Shown here piece after piece: positions 55,561-64,000 of a DNA stretch of 64,000 nt. Origin of the DNA: Tigriopus japonicus (Eukaryota; Arthropoda; Copepoda; Harpacticoida; Harpacticidae). The stretch is taken from the NCBI GenBank assembly GCA_010645155.1, contig CM021318.1, positions 4,056,461 to 4,120,460 on the forward strand. Reading direction: 5' to 3'. The notes below the pieces were generated by a model. That model was not told where the DNA came from. It saw only the letters and a list, made by a program, of their open reading frames with translations, and ran no database searches. Position numbers and translations under genes: made by a program. Position 1 is the stretch's first letter, and the number at the start of each line of letters is the position of its first letter.

Positions 55561-55743
55561 ATGCTTTACCTTAACACTTTGCTAACAATAGCAACCCTCT
55601 TGGCATTGTGTTTCTCATTTCCACATGCAAAATCATTCAAGAAGTTAAGTTTTCATACTCAAGGAAACTTGGAATTAATGGAAAGCAAGAATTTTGTGCG
55701 CAATGTTGTCCTTTTCACTCAAGCAACCTCGTACACGAAGTGG
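55561..55743 (+). CDS. short ORF with signal peptide (exon-like), copy 2
   Basis: ATG at 55561 gives MLYLNTLLTIATLLALCFSF PHA, a clear hydrophobic signal peptide with a small-residue cleavage region, then KSFKKLSFHTQGNLELMESK and NFVRNVVLFTQATSYTKW. The frame ends TGG TAG, but TG|GTAGTT could be a splice donor. Mature part of 38 residues is basic and has no cysteines. The copy on the other strand at 53.9-54.1 kb differs there by one residue (V/E). Function unknown. Confidence 0.5.
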
Positions 55744-55840
55744 TAGTTTTATAAGTAAGAGAGTTGGTTTGGTGTCTTGTTACAATTACGTGTGATATTG
55801 CTTCACACGTAAGTTGGCTCCGACCAAGCCAAACGGGTTG

Positions 55841-55994
55841 GTTTTTTGCGGATTTTCTACTACCGTTACAAGGAATGCGATTCCCTGTAAACAAGGATCT
55901 CTCCCGACAGCTTCAATCCGACCCCCAACAGGATTCGAACCTACGCCATCTGGGGAAGCACTTACAATCGGCACTTTTTTAAGAACGCGCTAGT
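55841..55994 (-). repeat. SINE family 1, minus-strand copy
   Basis: TTTTGCGGATTTTCTACTAC, GGAATGCGATTCCCTGTAA, GACAGCTTCAATCCGACCCC, AGGATTCGAACCTACGCC (B-box complement), AAGAACGCGCTAG near the head. Confidence 0.76.
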
Positions 55995-57190
55995 ATATTA
56001 TATTGTGTGAATCTTTAAGACTACTTGGCTATGATCGAATTAGTTAACAACAAATTGAAATGCTTTGCTCCCAAAACTTGAAAAAAACAGCAAAAACAAG
56101 ACAAGAAAGTTCTTGAGGCTTTGGTCGATGGAATGTTGATTGTTGAAAATGCGATTTATTGAAGTTAATTTGCCATTTAGACCTTCTTCTACACAAAACA
56201 TATTTTGGACTGGTTTTTGTGCGACTTTTGGTAACTAAATGCTTATGTGATTGTGCTGGATCACTTTAACGTTCTCGGAATGACCTTGTTCTGAATTATA
56301 AAGGCCAAGGCCACCGCTTAAAAACATCTGTCGACCATCTGTTTGTTTCAATGCTAGTTCTCCAAGATTTATGCACAGGTTCAACTCTGTAGGCGCAAGG
56401 CCACAAAAGAGATAAAAATCCAAAAGGCAAAGAACTATAAGAACTGGGCCACTTTGAAAGAGGTGCTTTTTCCCCAGTGTGATGAACTTTATTCTAATAG
56501 TGCTGCATCGTCATATTTTAGAATGTAAAAAACCGATTATTTCTAACATTTTTTCAAAAGATCTATTTCTTGGTTCCCTTTGCATGATATGAATCGATAA
56601 AACATCTTGATTCTGGACTTCAAGAAATAATTTATATGGTATTTGAGTTTTTGAAAATCGTTGATTGCGTCCTGCTGAAAGTACATAAAAAACTGAGGAC
56701 ATTTTTACTTCAATGAAACAGTGATTTCTTCCTAGGAAATGAATTCTGCCGAAAGCAGTCCTCCAATCGTGATTGATTTGGAATCTACAATGGTTAACTT
56801 GAAGTCATGAGAAAAAAATGAACATATGTATCAATCATGAACGTTTGAATTTGAACTTCAAAATGAAGCAATCACCAAACCTCGGACTTATCTCATAATT
56901 CCGATCCGACCGCAATTTCTTCCATGGGCCCAACGTGACCATTTCCACATTTTTTTCAATTGCAAAGGTGTCAGAATCTTATTTCTGCTGAGACTTTTGT
57001 GTTGGCTCTGATTCATTTTACATTCGGTGTTCCAAATTAGATCCAAGTTTTGTTGTTATAGGGTGTTTATTGCTTTGTAGCGAAAATAAAAATCTTGATG
57101 AAACATCACAGAATTTGTTGTTCCATCACTCTGAAATGAGTATAAAATATCTGTAGCTGCCACTCCGGTTATAGGCAAACACTTGATGTC
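55995..57190. other. no feature seen
   Basis: AT-rich DNA with only short frames; nothing recognised. Confidence 0.3.
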
Positions 57191-57204
57191 ATCAGATCGA
57201 GGGC

Positions 57205-58188
57205 ATTAGAGCAATTACTAGTGACGTCATCATTTTTGGCGGGAAAAAAGTTCGGAAGACCTGTGTTTCTGATGAGCGTGCGAGGTAAATAAAACGAAGG
57301 TTTAGGCCTGGTAATTGCAACAATGCCTTTCTTATATGCACAACTTGAAGTTGAAATAGCATATCTTGACTAGAGCACTATAATAAAAGAGTACAGTCAT
57401 AAAGTGCGCCATCTAGCGGATTTCATGCGGCAACAGCTCGCCGTTCCCATGATACGCATATTTTTGAAGATTGCAACTGTCATTCATCAGTTATGGACAA
57501 ACTAAAGTGCCTCAAATGTTGACTGAGTATTGTTAATGGACCTGTGCTGGTTTTTGGTTGAAATTATTAGTGAAATCCCTCTCAAAATGGCATGGAAATC
57601 TGACTATTATAAAGGTGATTTAAGCATGATATATGTCAAAATTCATCAGAAAAACACTAAGGTATCATTTGGAGTTCGGCCATCAACATTTTAGGCACTT
57701 TAGTTTGTCCAAAACTGATGAATGACCGTCGCAATCTTCAAAAATGTGAGTATCATGGGAACGGCGGGCTGTTGCCGCATGAAATCCGCTAGATGGCGCA
57801 CTTTATGACTGTACTCTTTTATTATAGTGCTCTAATCTTGACATTGTTTTAGCAAAAAAGCATGTTTTGTTGCTTTTATCTAAAATTTCGCTACATCAGT
57901 TGAGAGGGTTCTTCCGAATTTTGAAAATAAGAATGCCCGACTTTGAATAACAAGATGGCCAGAAGAGATCGGTTCCTAGGGCAACTTAACCTAAAAAACA
58001 AATAATTTGTTTAATTCCAATTTCTCCATTTGTTTTTAAATTACTTTGCAATACTTCTCAACCAGGCCATTGCCCATAAATGCAACATTATTCGAAAATC
58101 TGACCCTTGAAAACTGATTTTTTTTTTTGGCAAGCCTACACTGCTAACGGCAGCAGGTCCGTAAAATGATACGGTAATCACTCCCATT
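57205..58188 (-). repeat. repeat family A, copy 2, interrupted by a MITE
   Basis: Reverse complement of 17905-18452: AATTACTAGTGACGTCATCA at 57218 to ACGGTAATCACTCCCATT at 58188, split at 57371-57834. Confidence 0.78.
57371..57834. mobile_element. MITE with about 160-bp terminal inverted repeats
   Basis: TAGAGCACTATAATAAAAGA at 57371 and its complement ending at 57834 start arms that pair for about 160 bp (GCGCCATCTAGCGGATTTCA; GTTCCCATGATACGCATATT; ACTAAAGTGCCT). The 8-bp duplication ATCTTGAC is perfect (57363-57370, 57835-57842). The related repeat at 18.28 kb shows the unoccupied site. Total 464 bp, with a loop of about 140 bp; no coding capacity. Confidence 0.9.
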
Positions 58189-58189
58189 G

Positions 58190-58758
58190 GGTTAAGGTCT
58201 AGTATTTCGGACCGGGCGTGCGTCATAATAAAGAAGAAGGCATGGATAGGAGTTTCGCACTGCTCTGATCTAGCGGGCTCCATTTAGCCCTCTACTCTGA
58301 TCAAGTAAAGGTGAGGGGTTAATAACTTAGGGTGACCAAACATGTTGTTAAAAAAAACCACATTTCAATAGACGAGTAAGGGATTTTTAAACATGGAATA
58401 AGTGTTTAGGTCAATTTCTTAATCTGGCCTAACTGAAAATAATGAACATTGTTAAGTGCAGTACGAAGTTACGGCCAGCTTTTTGCCCCAGTTAATCCAG
58501 GGACAGGTCCTTTCAGCCAAATCACCTCACACGAGGGTCTGTTAAGCCGGGTTTAGTTAAGCTAGTTTACAACGTCCACTGTCTAGGCTTATCTTGAGTG
58601 CAATCTTTGTTTATTCTATCACAAAAGATTCTAACTTAACCAAACCTAGCAAGACACGGCCACCCTGGGTTTCCTTTCTCCCTCTCCTTCTGTGCTCTCC
58701 TCCCTCTTCCTCTCTTAAAGTTTAACACACGCCCGGTCCGAAATACTGAACCTTAACC
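58190..58758. mobile_element. MITE with TIR GGTTAAGGTC...TATTTCGGACCGGGCGTG, copy 2
   Basis: Same family as 53229-53813; right end CCGGTCCGAAATACTGAACC then TTAACC. Abuts repeat A on its left, as copy 1 almost does. No matching 8-bp duplication here, so one flank was probably altered. Confidence 0.78.
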
Positions 58759-59455
58759 AATTATTGCTTGAATTGAATGAATCATTATGAAAATTTTGGG
58801 CCCGTATTCTTATTCCGAACTTTAGTACACCTTTTATGTAACGCACTCTAATTAGTACTTGGAGTGAGGTGCATCAGGTCTACTGCGTGTTTCAAGTTGT
58901 TTTAACCTTCAAGCCCGACTTCAAATACCAAATTCGTACTCGTTCAAGGTTGAAGTGAAATCACATTCTCGAAGATTTTTAAGTCCTACTTGATTTAAGA
59001 ACAACTTAAAGCAGGGGCTTTTGCAGAAAATAAAAAAAGCTACGCGATCATCTGACAATGTAATCAGAAATATCAAAAAGGGCGTGTAATGAACAAAAAA
59101 TGACCCTTCATCACCCCCAGAACACAACGAACCAAAGGGTGTGGAATCAAAAGAGAATTGTGGATAAAAATGGACCATCAACTCCACTTCCAAATCCATC
59201 CTTCATCACCCCATTGCCCCATGGTCACGCCTATCGCGCCTACTATCTTATCTTTCATTTCAAAGTGGTTTACAAGATACGTACAACTGACGGCAATGAA
59301 CTTGTCCATGGATTGAGTACTGATTCTGGATTTGATTGCCTACCAAGATCCTTATTCCTAAAAAGGGCCCCTAGAATCTGAAAACACCAAGCTAAGGAGA
59401 TGTCATTGTAACTGTAATCCATGACTTTTTAGGTTCAAAGGCAAAGCTTGGTTGG
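58759..59455. other. no confident gene
   Basis: A 93-codon plus-strand frame (59100-59381) contains YRAYYLIFHFKVVYKIRTTD, but I see no family, start context or splice sites to support it. Confidence 0.3.
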
Positions 59456-59459
59456 ACAT

Positions 59460-59560
59460 GTACAGTACTTGCACTTTCAACATTTTTCTGCACTTTGTTT
59501 TGCACTTTTGGAAACTAAAAGGCTATACTTATTTTCACTTTTTGCCTGTCCCTAGTGAAG
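59460..59560 (-). repeat. end fragment of the AAAAGTGC element
   Basis: Read on the minus strand it gives CTAGGGACAGGCAAAAAGTG, CCTTTTAGTTTCCAAAAGTG and GCAGAAAAATGTTGAAAGTG, paralleling 26090-26200 inside the BEL LTR. Confidence 0.65.
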
Positions 59561-59935
59561 ACAATGAAATGATACACTATATTTCAAATTTATTAACTTT
59601 TTAAATTTCTTAATATTTCAGTCTGAAATGTTGTTACCTCTCTAAATTTGGCCATCTTTACAAATCATGAGCAAGCTACTTCAATAAATTAAAACTTAAG
59701 CATCATTCAATGTTATACCTGTACTGCATTTTGAACGTTCTCAGGGGGAATAATATCGAAACTTTCAGAAACATTCTGGCAACCTTTGGTCACCTATCTG
59801 TGAAAATTGTCCTCCAAAATAAGCAATTATCTTTCATGTGTAAATATCTGTGGTTTTACTGGTCTGACTCCAAGAAAATTTGCTTTGGAATGTTTCTACT
59901 TTAATAAAATTATGTTTTTCTTTCCTTTCTTCTAG

Positions 59936-62386
59936 TTCGCCGTGCTCAATTGGTTGGACCTCAAGTAGCTCAAAGCACAGTCTACGTAACACTTAAACTT
60001 CAAAATGTTAAATCGACTACTGTGCCCGTCAAAGGGCCCCAGCCTTGTTGGGAACAAGATTTTATGTTGTAAGTTTTACCCAAAGAATGTTACACTTGTA
60101 TCCTTCATGAATAGATTGTAGAATTGATGGTAACTATATTTTTCAAAGCAATGACACAAGAGTTTTCAGCAGGAAACTGGACCATTGTGTGACTTAAGAT
60201 TTCAAAGTTAAGGCTCTTGTGGAATATGCTTCACTCATTCTCTTGTAATTTAAAAAAAGATAGTATCTTAAAAACACATATATTGTAAAAATACATAAAT
60301 TGTAAAAATCCTAATCCAAAGTAGTTTGAGGGGGTTTTGACACCACATAAGATCCCCACACCATTACTTTTGCTCCTGATCTAATCATCTTCGCTCCAAT
60401 GGGTGTGGTCAGGAGCAAATTTGATGCACACAGCTTTCATTTTTTGGTTAATCTAGGTTTGCGTGGCCGTGCATAAGAGTAGGCCTAAACTGTTTTTAAA
60501 TGACGCCGAACAGTCTCACGAGTCACTTGGTGACCTTTTCGTGTTAATTGTTTATCCAATTTTTGATTTGATTGACCTTGTTTTCCAATGTTTGTTAAAA
60601 TGACGATTTTGGACACTTTTGAGACCGTTGATGGGCGACCTGGTCGGGGTTTGTCTCGCAGAGATTTTTCATTCTTGAATTTCAGTCACCATCCTCGGAC
60701 CGACCTCACAAACAAATGCTAACGAAGTGACTGAATGGCGTACGGAGAAAAGGGCAAATAATAAGTGTTATTCACTCGTCATTTCGCTCTCAATCTAATT
60801 TCACTCCTATTACAAGTTACATACATATATATTTTTAACCTATACTCTATTATCATCATTGTGATGTTTGAGCGGTTCACACAATAAACAATATTGTTGA
60901 TTTTCCCCAACGTTCCCCATTTAGTAGAAATGAATCGAACAATGGAAAAACTAAGAGGCAAAGATTTATGTGTCACCCTGTCAGTTAACAAGTTGAAACA
61001 TAGACTTCTGGTCTACAAAATACCCAAAATTATTCATTAACGATGGCACGATCCATGTCAACAATGTTACATAAAGAAATATTAAGGCTACCCTTAACAT
61101 AATTATTTGCCTTCTTTCTGATTCTGCAAATTAAAATTTCAGCGAACTCAACAACTTGGATACCGGCCTGTTGCTGGAAGTTTGGGACAAAGGCATGTTG
61201 TGGGACAAAGCTATTGGATACTACTGGGCACCTCTTCATCATTTGCAATGTGCAAGGGTGGTAAGACAAAGATATGCAATGCTTATTGATAACGAAATAC
61301 TCGCAGTGTGTTATGGGCAGACTTATTTCAGCCTAGGTCGGTCTAAAAGTATTTGAAGTCTTCAAGGTCTTTTTCAACTTCCTGAGTTGGAATTATTTTC
61401 ATGAGAACAAATGTTGATTACATTTGCTTTGCTTTTTTCTTCTCACATTTCTGATTCCAAGGGTTGCATTTTGTTTCCGTTTTCGTTCTTGAAAATTAAT
61501 GTCTTTCGGGAATGTTTAGCTTGAAATTTCGTTTTCCAAAATTGTTAAAGCCAAAGCAAATGGGCCTGAAGTAGATAATGATTCCTTTCTTCAGCCAAAC
61601 ATGATAGAATGGCCATTGTGTGACATAGCTTATTCTAGAAGTTTGCCTCAAATATGGGTTCTGTCCACTTCAGACGAGTGAGATGGAAAAGTTCATTTTT
61701 GATCCTTGTTAAGGAGTTTTTACCCACTTTTCCTTGAGTCGTGTCTTAAAGATCTTGCAAAAACATGCAAGTTGTATTCAGTTTCATTTTGATTACTTTT
61801 CGTATGAATGCTGGACCAATTTGGCTTCTTTTTTCTTCTTCGGTGGTTTAATATAGGAGCCTGGTGGTATCTGGTTGCCTCTGGACTCTGAAGTGGTGGT
61901 GGAAAACGGACAAATATTATGCACGCGAAATCCAACGGGACACAGCCTTTTAGTAGATTATAGATTTGAAATGCCTTCCGGTGAGTATCTAGAAGTAAAA
62001 AAAACAAGCTATCGATTTTTTTGACTTGTAGAATGTAGTGAAATCTATCGATGAAAAGTAGGTTTCTTAAAGATCTTGCAAAAATCTAACCCAAGTTTGA
62101 ATTAAAAAAAAGGGTGATTTGGTTTGATACCTGAACTCCGCCGATTTCGTTTAGTTATCCTGAATTCATCTACCTGCACGATCCTACAAATTAAGTACAA
62201 ATAATTGATGATGCCGATCAGGCGATTACTCACATTGTACGTAGATCTAATAATGCATAATCTTGATTTCAGATTTCAGTTACGAAGATCCTTCTGAGAT
62301 CCAAAGAAAACTCGAGCAACTCAATCATATAATGAGTCAAGATTGGAACCCTAATGATCTAAGTCGAAGAATGTTCCTGTCCCAAT
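59936..62386 (+). CDS. unc-13: unc-13 (Munc13), four exons of the N-terminal C2A region
   Basis: Exons 59936-60068, 61143-61260, 61857-61980 and 62273-62386, all GT-AG with agreeing phases. They encode [96 protein letters not shown] and [17 protein letters not shown]. This is the characteristic C2A domain of UNC-13/Munc13 (compare the known pattern [23 protein letters not shown]). UNC-13 primes synaptic vesicles by opening syntaxin; its C2A domain binds the RIM zinc finger and dimerises. The first coding exon and the rest of the protein are not in the recognised sequence: the first exon here enters in phase 1 and the last leaves in phase 1. Confidence 0.93.
60330..60690 (-). pseudogene. Tc1-like transposase relic in an unc-13 intron
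   Basis: Minus strand reads [40 protein letters not shown], a stop, then [12 protein letters not shown] and, after a deletion, [12 protein letters not shown]. These are the GRPR hook, second helix-turn-helix and MVWG core segment of Tc1-type transposases. Most of the catalytic domain is deleted. Confidence 0.78.
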
Positions 62387-62451
62387 GTAAGTGTGAAATA
62401 ACAAAGTTGCAAAATCGTGAATCTTCACCTTCGAATATTTGAATCAATATA

Positions 62452-63605
62452 CAGTGTGGCCCAAAATTGGCTTTACATTGGATTAATACTAAGAGGGGTG
62501 ATTTGCGCCAATGCGACGGCGTGGGCGCCAACATTTTATTCATGCAAAACTCTTGCCTACAATTACTGATCATTGGAATGCTCGTCCTCCTCACCCTGAC
62601 CGCTGTTTTTGATCTTGCTGCCTTCAATGTGGCCACCGCCGCCCCTGATCACGGCACGCAGACGTTTGGGGACGCTGGAGCAGGTTTTGACAATGTAGTC
62701 TGCAGTGACCACCTTCTCCCAGCTTTTCTCCAGCTTCCTGATGAGATCCTACCTTGATCTAGCTGGAGTGGACGATGCTGCAGACTCCAGAACTGACCAA
62801 ACACCAAACAGTCAAGCGGGTTTAAATCTGGATTGCTGGGAGGCCAGGCAGTCTTGCTCCAGAAGTTGCTCTGGCCGAGGTTATTGACGAGTCAAGCTTG
62901 CGTTGAGTTTGAAGTATGGGCTGGGGCCCCATTTAGCATAAAGAAGAAGTCCCCCGGTCCATAATTCTCCTCTGCCCATGTCTTGACCGCCGTCTGGCTG
63001 ATTTGGCAAGCGGGGCGGAATGCATTGAATTCATGAGGAAAATATCTCCCTCACAACTGTTGAGCGGACAGCTAGTGTGACCAAACATGCGAATCAAGAC
63101 CAACTTTTCAAAACTTGTGCTTGAAGCCACAAGTCAGTTTTTGCCCATATATGCATTGGATTGACCCTACATAATGCAAAAGCTTAAATTTGTGTTCTTC
63201 CTACCAATGACTTATTCAATGTATTGGCAAAAAAGTTCCTAGTTGTAGTATTCAAATCTGTGGCATGGTCACCTAGGGACGTCTTCAGTTCTTTCAAGAA
63301 AGTAACCACTAGCAATAACAAAAAATGACCCAAAAACATTACTGAATTCCACATTTGACTCATTACTTGCATGGTTGACATTTGCCTGGTCACACATTTC
63401 AAATGCTCCCGCACTTTTGTCCGCTCAACAGTTGGCGACCGGAGACACATTTTTAAACTTACACTCGGTCTAGTATTAATAGAAGTCAATAGTTTGATTC
63501 AGCTGTTTTTTGCGCGTTCAGTCCATATAAGAAAAGGTGCCAAATTCAAATTTTTATTTAAGAAAAATTCGAAAAACTGTGTAAAGCCAATTTTGGGCCA
63601 CACTG
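62452..63605 (-). mobile_element. mariner-like element with perfect 26-bp TIRs, decayed transposase
   Basis: The ends (CAGTGTGGCCCAAAATTGGC then TTTACA at 62452-62477, and its exact complement at 63580-63605) are flanked by TA (62450-62451, 63606-63607). Inside, on the minus strand, frameshifted pieces read PGDFFFMLNGAPAHTS, SKTAWPPSNPDLNPLD (third catalytic aspartate) and a C-terminal RAVIRGGGGHIEGS. The N-terminal half is largely gone. It sits in the unc-13 intron after exon 62273-62386. Confidence 0.85.
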
Positions 63606-63607
63606 TA

Positions 63608-64000
63608 CAGTGGGGCCCGAATCATTACATACACACCCGTGTTTCTTCATGGAACACTAAAACGTTACTATTAAATACAAGATCATATACGGATATGTCC
63701 TACTTCAAGGTGAAGTAAAGCAAGCAAAAATATCAAAATATAAACCTATAAATATGGTATAAACGCCATTTTTAGCGTTGGAAAACATTGCATACAATTT
63801 GAAAAGATTTAATAATTTCCAACTTACTAAAAAGGGGATAAAAAAGTCATTGAAATCGCCTTGATGCATGATTTTCGCAATCCTTTGCCATACTCATGAG
63901 TAGAGCGACCGAAAATATTTAATTAAATAAAAAATATTTAATTTAAATATTTTGCGTTTTTGAGCAGTTTTTTAAATATTTGAGCTTTTTCTTCTAAAAT
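63608..64000. other. possible start of another TA-inserted element, then AT-rich intron
   Basis: Directly after the TA, CAGTGGGGCCCGAATCATTA (63608) has the look of a second Tc1/mariner-type end. The partner end would be outside the window. The remainder is AT-rich unc-13 intron with no exon seen. Confidence 0.35.

Overview
The window looks like animal nuclear DNA, most likely from an arthropod (a small crustacean such as a copepod would fit, but nothing here proves it). The evidence is two intron-containing animal genes, GT-AG introns of which many are only about 60-80 bp, and a dense, nested load of animal transposons: mariner/Tc1, hAT-like MITEs, a BEL/Pao LTR element, I-like and CR1/Jockey-like LINEs, and tRNA-derived SINEs. 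There is one assembly gap of 579 N at 44375-44953.

Two host genes are recognisable, both on the plus strand. From 6013 to 17556 lie 20 consecutive exons of a divergent dynein heavy chain: the AAA2-AAA4 modules, the coiled-coil stalk with its microtubule-binding tip, and the start of AAA5. They encode about 1577 residues with compatible splice phases and no stop. AAA1 and the tail lie before the window. A possible further AAA5 exon at 41555-41698 would imply a 24-kb intron filled with transposons. From 59936 to 62386 are four exons of unc-13 (the N-terminal C2A-type domain of the synaptic-vesicle priming factor); both of its ends lie outside the recognised exons.

Region by region: 1-5900 holds a decayed hAT transposase, an almost intact mariner (one internal stop) and a decayed mariner-like relic. 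6.0-17.6 kb is the dynein gene, whose 4.1-kb intron carries two hAT-like MITEs and a palindrome. 17.6-25.2 kb is a field of MITEs, SINEs and LINE pieces, including a large inverted duplication (20.9-24.8 kb). 25.24-36.25 kb is a nest: a 5'-truncated I-like LINE (12-bp target duplication) split by a BEL/Pao element (5-bp target duplication, nearly identical LTRs). That element is itself split by a hAT-like element (8-bp duplication) and by an AT-rich element in its left LTR. 36.3-44.4 kb is repeat-rich and mostly non-coding. 45-49.6 kb is a decayed CR1/Jockey-like LINE with recognisable ORF1, endonuclease and reverse transcriptase, broken by an inverted-repeat element. 50-59.9 kb is more MITEs plus a pair of inverted short ORFs with signal peptides. 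59.9-63.7 kb is unc-13 with a Tc1 relic and a mariner with perfect TIRs in its introns.

The most distinctive pattern is a set of hAT-like non-autonomous elements that share their architecture (TAG-or CAG-starting terminal inverted repeats, 8-bp target duplications). Each fills its subterminal DNA with its own short repeated word: GACGAA-AAAA, GTCCAAAA, TTTCGG, GCAAC, CTTGGGC and, less certainly, AAAAGTGC. This looks like a radiation of subterminal binding words and is the best candidate here for something not yet described.
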